Below are positions 7,436 to 11,557 of a DNA stretch of 11,557 nt, piece after piece. This stretch comes from an uncultured bacterium (lineage in GTDB: Bacteria; Actinomycetota; Actinomycetes; S36-B12): assembly GCA_903908025.1 (NCBI GenBank), contig CAIVQM010000270.1:1-11557 (forward strand), given 5' to 3'. The position numbers and the translations under genes were made by a program. The number at the start of each line of letters is the position of its first letter. Positions within the stretch are counted from its first letter, which is position 1. The notes beneath the pieces were generated by a model that saw only the letters and a list, made by a program, of their open reading frames with translations, had not been told where the DNA came from and ran no database searches.

Positions 7436-7963
7436 TCAGCCCTCGAAAGCGAACTCCCGCACCAGACGCCAGCGGCCGTCGACGTACTCGTGCAGGCCCA
7501 TGGACGTGATCTCCATCGTGGCGTGGAAGTCGGCAAGCTCGTCATAGGCCTCGTCCAGCGCCGCATCGTCGAGGTCGTGGGCGATGGTCACGTGCGGGTG
7601 GTACGGGAAGCGCGTCTCCACCGCCAGATCTCCCGACCGCACATCGCGTTCGAGTTGCTCGCACGCTGAGATGCCCTGGGCCAGGGCGACGAACACGACC
7701 GGCGAAACCGGCCGGAAGGTGCCGGAGCCGCGTAGTTCCAGCCGGAATGGTGGCGTGCGGGCCGCAACGGCCGCGAGGTGCGCCAGCACGGCGTCGAGCA
7801 CATCGGTGTCGACGTCGATGGGCGCGAGGATCGTGACATGCGACGGCATCTCGCCCGCATCCGGCGCGAGGCCCAGTCGCACTGCATCGAGCACCGGGCC
7901 ATATGGTTCCGGGATCTCGACGGCGACCCCGAGGGTACGGCCGCTTCCCGGGTCTGGTGTCAC
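7436..7963 (-). CDS. 2H phosphoesterase, 2'-5' RNA ligase family
   Basis: This 175-residue cytoplasmic protein has the two H-x-T-x motifs of the 2H phosphoesterase superfamily, SHVTILAP (H42, T44) and HPHVTIAHDL (H124, T126), about 82 residues apart. These pairs form the active site of 2'-5' RNA ligases and cyclic nucleotide phosphodiesterases, such as ThpR/LigT. The real substrate is unknown: candidates are 2',5'-linked RNA, 2',3'-cyclic phosphate ends or small cyclic phosphates. It starts with GTG at 7963, overlapping the trpS stop by two bases (GTGA), so it should be translated by ribosomes leaving trpS. It is the last gene of a three-gene unit. It ends one base from the convergent carboxypeptidase gene, leaving no room for a terminator between them. 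The family call is firm; the gene-level function is not. Confidence 0.9.
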   Translation of the reverse strand: MTPDPGSGRTLGVAVEIPEPYGPVLDAVRLGLAPDAGEMPSHVTILAPIDVDTDVLDAVLAHLAAVAARTPPFRLELRGSGTFRPVSPVVFVALAQGISACEQLERDVRSGDLAVETRFPYHPHVTIAHDLDDAALDEAYDELADFHATMEITSMGLHEYVDGRWRLVREFAFEG

Positions 7964-8979
7964 GCCCGATCGAGTGGCACGAATCCCACCCGTTGGTAGA
8001 CGTCGTCGAGCGTTGCCGCCGCCGTCGTGCGCGCCTTGTGCGCGCCGATCGTCATCAGTCGGCGCAACTCCGCGGGATCCGCCATCAGCTCGTGCACCTT
8101 CTCGCGGAAGGGACGGATCGCCTCGACCACGATCTCCGCCGTGTCGCCCTTCAGGTCGCCGTAGCCGCGCCCCTCGTATGACAGCACGAGCTCGTCAAGA
8201 GTTCGTCCCGTCAGGGCCACCTGGATCGTGAGCAGATTGGAGACACCCGGCTTACGCTGAGGATCGAAGATGATCTCGCGCTCGGAATCTGTGACCGCGC
8301 TCTTGATCTTCTTCGCCAGCACCTTGTCGTCGTCAAGAAGGAACGCACAGCCGGCGGGAGCGGACTTGCTCATCTTCGCCGTCGGGTCCTGAAGATCAAC
8401 GATCTTCGCGGTCTCCTTGACGATGTACGGCTCGGGGACGGTCAGCGTCTCACCGAACTTCGCGTTGAAGCGCTGCGCGAGATCGCGCGTTAGCTCCAGA
8501 TGCTGCCGCTGATCCTCACCCACGGGCACGGCATCCGCCTGGTAGATGAGGATGTCGGCCGCTTGCAGGATCGGGTAGGTGAACAGCCCGACGGTCGACC
8601 GATCGGCGCCGCCCTTCTGCGACTTGTCCTTGAACTGCGTCATCCGCCCGGCCTCGCCGAAGCCCGTCTGGCACTCCAGGACCCACGCAAGCTGGCTGTG
8701 CTCGGGAACCTGGCTCTGAATGAACACGGTCGATCGATCCGGGTCCAGCCCAATCGCCAGAAGCTGCGCGAACGTGGCGTACGTACGACGACGCAACTGC
8801 TCCGGGTCGTGGTCGACCGTGATGGCGTGCTGATCGACGACGCAGTAGTACGTGTCATGGGTGGCCTGCATCCGCACCCACTCGCGGAGCGCCCCCAGAT
8901 AGTTGCCCAGATGGACGGAGTCTGCTGTGGGCTGGATGCCGGAGAGGACTCGCGGGGCCCGAAGGGGCTGGTCGGTCAT
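7960..8979 (-). CDS. trpS: Tryptophan--tRNA ligase
   Basis: This class I aminoacyl-tRNA synthetase charges tRNA-Trp with tryptophan using ATP. The 339 residues match the usual bacterial length of about 330-345. The ATP-binding HIGH-type motif is HLGN (23-26) within PTADSVHLGNYLGAL. The KMSKS loop is intact at 202-206 (DPTAKMSKSAP), and VGEDQRQHLELTRDLAQRFN (153-172) is a TrpRS signature. The start is ATG 8979 (MTDQPLRAPRVLSG), where similarity to the family begins. The frame is open up to 9105, but that stretch lies inside the upstream gene and is rejected. Only four bases separate it from the CorC-like gene's stop, and only a weak GAGG sits close to the ATG, so translation probably depends on coupling. 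The 2H phosphoesterase follows with a GTGA overlap. Confidence 0.97.
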   Translation of the reverse strand: MTDQPLRAPRVLSGIQPTADSVHLGNYLGALREWVRMQATHDTYYCVVDQHAITVDHDPEQLRRRTYATFAQLLAIGLDPDRSTVFIQSQVPEHSQLAWVLECQTGFGEAGRMTQFKDKSQKGGADRSTVGLFTYPILQAADILIYQADAVPVGEDQRQHLELTRDLAQRFNAKFGETLTVPEPYIVKETAKIVDLQDPTAKMSKSAPAGCAFLLDDDKVLAKKIKSAVTDSEREIIFDPQRKPGVSNLLTIQVALTGRTLDELVLSYEGRGYGDLKGDTAEIVVEAIRPFREKVHELMADPAELRRLMTIGAHKARTTAAATLDDVYQRVGFVPLDRA

Positions 8980-8983
8980 GGCC

Positions 8984-10324
8984 TCATTGTGTCGTACCAC
9001 CGAGATCGGCCGGCGACCCCTCGGCTGTCGACTCAGCATCGTCAGCAACCGCCCGAGTGACCCGGATGCGCGACACGCGACGCCCATCGAGCTCGACGAC
9101 CTCAAAGGAGTGCCCGCACTCGAGCACGATGTCGCCGAGCAACGGCACGCGTCCCAGCCGTGAGATGACGAACCCTGCCACGGTCTCGTACGGGCCCTCG
9201 GGCAGTTCGACCCCGCTCTCGTCCTCGAAATCCTCGAGGTTGAGCAGTCCGTCGACCGTGCGAACGCCCAAGGCGCCGAGTTCCTCGGCCGGGCGCTCCA
9301 GGTCGTACTCGTCCCGGATGTCGCCGATGAGCTCCTCGACGAGGTCCTCCATGGTGATGATCCCGGCCGTACCGCCGTATTCGTCCTGCACGATCGCCAG
9401 GTGCTGCCGCAACCGGCGCATCTCGGTGAGGGTGCTCAGGACTTGCTTGGTTCCGGGGAACGAGGTGATCTCCCGGGCCAGGTCGCCCAGACGGATCGAA
9501 CGCTCCGCGATATCCGGAGCGAGAATGTCGCGAATGTGGACGAAGCCGATCACGTCGTCGGCAGAGCCACGGGTCACCGGGTAGCGACTGTGCGGCAGTT
9601 CGGACACCACCTTCGCTGCTTTCGCTATCGGCATCGACGCATCGAGGAAGTCGACCTCGGTGCGCGGCAGCATGACCTCGCGCAGTTCGCGGTCCCCCGC
9701 GGCGAAAACATCGTCGATGAGCTCTCGCTCCTCGACGGTGAGGTCCTCATGCGCCGCAACGAGCCCACGGAGCTCCTCGCCACTGATCTGCTCCCTGCCG
9801 GCATTCGGGTCCATGCCCAGCAGGCGGACGACCGCGTTCGTCGACACGGACAGCAGCGCGATGATCGGCCGGAGGACCGTCGCAATGATGTCGATCGGTG
9901 CGGCCGACACCAGCGAGATCTGCTCGGTGCGCTGCAGGGCAAGACGCTTGGGCACCAGCTCACCCAGGACGAGCGAGAAGTAGGCGATGATCGATGTCAC
10001 GACGACGAGCACGACGATCTCGGCCACGCCCTCGCTCATGCCCCATCCGACGAACACGGGCACGATGTGCGGGGCGATCTGCGCCTCGCCGTACGCCGCG
10101 GAGATGAAGCCCGCGAGCGTGACGCCAATCTGCCCTGCCGCCAGGAATCTGTTCGGGTTCTTCGTGAGCCTCGCCAGGCGCTTCCCGCGACGGCCACCGT
10201 CCTGCGCCAGCCGGGTCACCTGGCCCTCGCGCAGGGAGATGAGGGCAAGTTCGGCGGCGACGAAACAGCCCGCCACCAGGATCAGGAGCAGGATGACCAC
10301 GATGTTGGGCCACAGATCGCTCAT
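8984..10324 (-). CDS. CNNM/CorC-type membrane protein with CBS pair (HlyC/CorC family)
   Basis: This is a 446-residue inner-membrane protein of the hemolysin-C/CorC family, related to CNNM magnesium transporters. The substrate is inferred from the family: Mg2+ or Co2+ transport or its regulation. The old 'hemolysin' label should not be taken literally. Domains in order: an N-terminal DUF21 membrane domain (helices about 7-30, 62-80, 98-122, 138-162) with the GELVPKRLALQ motif (121-131), a CBS pair (about 215-270 and 285-340; HSRYPVTRG and QDEYGGTAGIITMEDLVEEL are typical), and a C-terminal CorC_HlyC domain (about 350-425). ATG 10324 is chosen because the first helix starts at once and family similarity begins there; GTG 10354 is an in-frame alternative. 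There is no Shine-Dalgarno sequence. It is the first gene of the unit with trpS, and its start is 23 bases from that of a divergent gene. Confidence 0.93.
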   Translation of the reverse strand: MSDLWPNIVVILLLILVAGCFVAAELALISLREGQVTRLAQDGGRRGKRLARLTKNPNRFLAAGQIGVTLAGFISAAYGEAQIAPHIVPVFVGWGMSEGVAEIVVLVVVTSIIAYFSLVLGELVPKRLALQRTEQISLVSAAPIDIIATVLRPIIALLSVSTNAVVRLLGMDPNAGREQISGEELRGLVAAHEDLTVEERELIDDVFAAGDRELREVMLPRTEVDFLDASMPIAKAAKVVSELPHSRYPVTRGSADDVIGFVHIRDILAPDIAERSIRLGDLAREITSFPGTKQVLSTLTEMRRLRQHLAIVQDEYGGTAGIITMEDLVEELIGDIRDEYDLERPAEELGALGVRTVDGLLNLEDFEDESGVELPEGPYETVAGFVISRLGRVPLLGDIVLECGHSFEVVELDGRRVSRIRVTRAVADDAESTAEGSPADLGGTTQ

Positions 10325-10332
10325 GTCATGGA

Positions 10333-10338
10333 ACACTA
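10333..10338 (-). promoter_or_regulatory. Candidate -10 box for a leaderless CorC-like transcript
   Basis: On the minus strand TAGTGT fits the TAnnnT pattern and ends eight bases before ATG 10324, the same spacing as TAACAT before ATG 6253. With no Shine-Dalgarno sequence present, transcription could begin at the start codon. No convincing -35 box is visible at 16-18 bases. Confidence 0.35.
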
Positions 10339-10347
10339 CTGCCCGAC

Positions 10348-10689
10348 ATGACACGTGCCGTGAACCCTCATCGCGATGTGCGCTGGGCGTGGGGGTTCGT
10401 CGTGCTCATCGTGGCCGGCGGCATCCTGGCCCAGCTCGTCGGCTACGGGATCGCGGTCCTGCTGGGATACGGCGGCACGGATCAGGCGCCGCCGCCCTTC
10501 GGCGCGGCACTGCTCATCGCTCTCCCTGCTCTGCTCATCGCCATCGCACCGGGTCTGGCCGCCCTGTACTTCGGCATTCGCGCAGGTATTGGCCGACGCT
10601 TCTCGGGATACGTCGCAGCAGCCATCGGGGGCCTCACCATCGTCTACTGGGTGGTTGTGGCCGTCATCTCCGTGCTCAGCCCGGCCTGA
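10348..10689 (+). CDS. Small three-helix membrane protein, function unknown
   Basis: I do not recognise this 113-residue protein. It begins with a short basic N-terminus (MTRAVNPHRDVRW) and has three clear hydrophobic segments at about 14-40, 52-75 and 84-110. A short Pro-rich loop (QAPPPFG, 46-52) and a positively charged turn (RAGIGRR) lie between them. The basic N-terminus suggests that end faces the cytoplasm. Codon use and GC-rich third positions match its neighbours, supporting a real gene. No Shine-Dalgarno sequence precedes ATG 10348; GTG 10360 would also work as a start. It is divergent from the CorC-like gene, with only 23 bases between the two start codons, and is followed by a strong hairpin. 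No function can be assigned. Confidence 0.75.
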   Translation: MTRAVNPHRDVRWAWGFVVLIVAGGILAQLVGYGIAVLLGYGGTDQAPPPFGAALLIALPALLIAIAPGLAALYFGIRAGIGRRFSGYVAAAIGGLTIVYWVVVAVISVLSPA

Positions 10690-10696
10690 CAGCAGA

Positions 10697-10726
10697 ACAG
10701 GCGCGCCCCCGGGGGGACGCGCCTGT
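10697..10726. terminator. GC-rich hairpin, likely bidirectional terminator
   Basis: ACAGGCGCG (10697-10705) pairs perfectly with CGCGCCTGT (10718-10726). Three further C-G pairs (706-708 with 714-716, counted from 10000) extend the stem past a single bulged A at 10717, giving about 12 bp. It lies in the 51-base gap between the convergent small membrane protein and icd, ideally placed to stop both. There is no T-run on either side, which is common for actinobacterial terminators. Confidence 0.75.
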
Positions 10727-10740
10727 CGATGTGCTGGTGA

Positions 10741-11557
10741 TTAACCCATCGCCTTCTGCAGGTTCTCGTCAATCGAGGCGAGGAAGTCCTGCGTGGTCTG
10801 CCACGGAGCGTCGCGACCGATGAGCAGCGCAAGGTCCTTCGTCATCTTGCCCTCCTCGACTGTCTCGATGCAGATCCGCTCTAGGGTCTCGGCGAACGCG
10901 GTGACAGCCGGGGTGCCATCGAGCTTGCCGCGGTGGGCAAGGCCCTGCGTCCAGGCGAAGATCGATGCAATCGGGTTGGTCGATGTCGGCTCGCCCTTCT
11001 GGTGCTGGCGGTAGTGGCGCGTCACCGTGCCGTGAGCAGCCTCGGCCTCGACCGTCCTGCCGTCCGGAGTCATCAGGACCGACGTCATCAGGCCGAGCGA
11101 TCCGAAGCCCTGCGCGATGGTGTCGGACTGCACGTCACCGTCGTAGTTCTTGCAGGCCCAGACGTAGCCGCCCTCCCACTTCATGGCCGCAGCGACCATG
11201 TCGTCGATGAGCCGGTGCTCGTAGGTGATCCCCGCTGCCTCGAACTCGCCCTTGAACTCCGTCTCGAAGACCTCCGCGAAGATGTCCTTGAACTGGCCGT
11301 CGTAGGCCTTCAGGATCGTGTTCTTCGTCGACAGGTAGACGGGGTAGTTGCGGTTCAGGCCGTAGCGCATGGACGCCCTGGCGAAGTCGCGGATCGAATC
11401 GTCGAGGTTGTACATGCCCATCGCGACCCCGGCGCCGGGGAAGTCGAAGACGTTGAACTCCATCGGCTCGGAGCCGTCGGTCGGCGTGAACGTCATCGTC
11501 AGGGTGCCAGCGGACGGCACCTTGAAGTCGGTGGCCTTGTACTGGTCGCCGAAGGCG
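10741..11557 (-). CDS. icd: NADP-dependent isocitrate dehydrogenase, C-terminal part (5' end outside window)
   Basis: This enzyme converts isocitrate and NADP+ to 2-oxoglutarate, CO2 and NADPH in the TCA cycle. The last 271 residues are in view. The sequence belongs to the homodimeric, eukaryote-like NADP-IDH type (about 400-410 residues), not the monomeric type or the E. coli type. Evidence includes GDQYKATDF near the left end, which directly follows the substrate Arg region in human IDH1, YLSTKNTILKAYDGQFKDIF, HRLIDDMVAAA and WACKNYDGDVQSD with its metal-binding Asp residues. AHGTVTRHYRQHQKGEPTST carries the Arg-His that selects NADP. The gene ends at a TAA (10743-10741) and faces a strong hairpin. 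About a third of the protein, the start and its promoter lie beyond base 11557. The assignment is firm. Confidence 0.97.
   Translation of the reverse strand, partial: AFGDQYKATDFKVPSAGTLTMTFTPTDGSEPMEFNVFDFPGAGVAMGMYNLDDSIRDFARASMRYGLNRNYPVYLSTKNTILKAYDGQFKDIFAEVFETEFKGEFEAAGITYEHRLIDDMVAAAMKWEGGYVWACKNYDGDVQSDTIAQGFGSLGLMTSVLMTPDGRTVEAEAAHGTVTRHYRQHQKGEPTSTNPIASIFAWTQGLAHRGKLDGTPAVTAFAETLERICIETVEEGKMTKDLALLIGRDAPWQTTQDFLASIDENLQKAMG

Noticed and set aside
8980..9105. N-terminal extension of the trpS frame
   Set aside because: It lies inside the end of the CorC-like gene and precedes the point where TrpRS similarity begins (ATG 8979).
9401..10351. A 316-codon open frame antisense to the CorC-like gene
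   Set aside because: The opposite strand has clear DUF21, CBS and CorC domains. The antisense product is a low-complexity Asp/Arg/His-rich chain with no recognisable motif.

Overview
The window is a GC-rich bacterial chromosome segment, almost certainly from an actinomycete (Actinomycetota). Three things point there: G/C-dominated third codon positions, the actinobacterial type of SdhA C-terminus (ending ...RYQPMERKY), and several genes that start without a Shine-Dalgarno sequence. I cannot name the genus. The window is densely packed with ten genes. Two are cut by the window edges (sdhA at the left, icd at the right), and there is no gene-free stretch above about 100 bases. I see no tRNA, rRNA, CRISPR array, insertion sequence, phage gene or other mobile element.

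Layout: (1) 1-1557, plus strand: the end of sdhA and all of sdhB, the flavoprotein and iron-sulfur subunits of succinate dehydrogenase, with overlapping stop and start codons. (2) 1655-2452, plus strand: an unrecognised polytopic membrane protein that looks internally duplicated. (3) 6191-2544, minus strand: a two-gene unit with a succinate-semialdehyde dehydrogenase-type enzyme followed 24 bases later by an MMPL-type RND transporter. (4) 6247-7434, plus strand: a D-alanyl-D-alanine carboxypeptidase with signal peptide and C-terminal anchor, divergent from the dehydrogenase. (5) 10324-7436, minus strand: a tight three-gene unit of a CNNM/CorC-type CBS membrane protein, trpS and a 2H phosphoesterase (2'-5' RNA ligase family), with a 4-base gap and then a 2-base overlap. 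(6) 10348-10689, plus strand: a small three-helix membrane protein divergent from the CorC-type gene. (7) A strong GC-rich hairpin at 10697-10726 separates it from the convergent icd (NADP isocitrate dehydrogenase).

Functionally this is mostly housekeeping: TCA-cycle enzymes (SdhAB, Icd), a dehydrogenase whose product, succinate, is the substrate of SdhAB, tryptophanyl-tRNA charging, peptidoglycan trimming and a few membrane proteins. I did not find a convincing undescribed system. The items most worth a second look are the internally repeated membrane protein, the divergent promoters where start codons sit 23 bases apart or overlap the opposing promoter with a recurring -10/8-base/ATG geometry, and the compact corC-like/trpS/2H-phosphoesterase operon.
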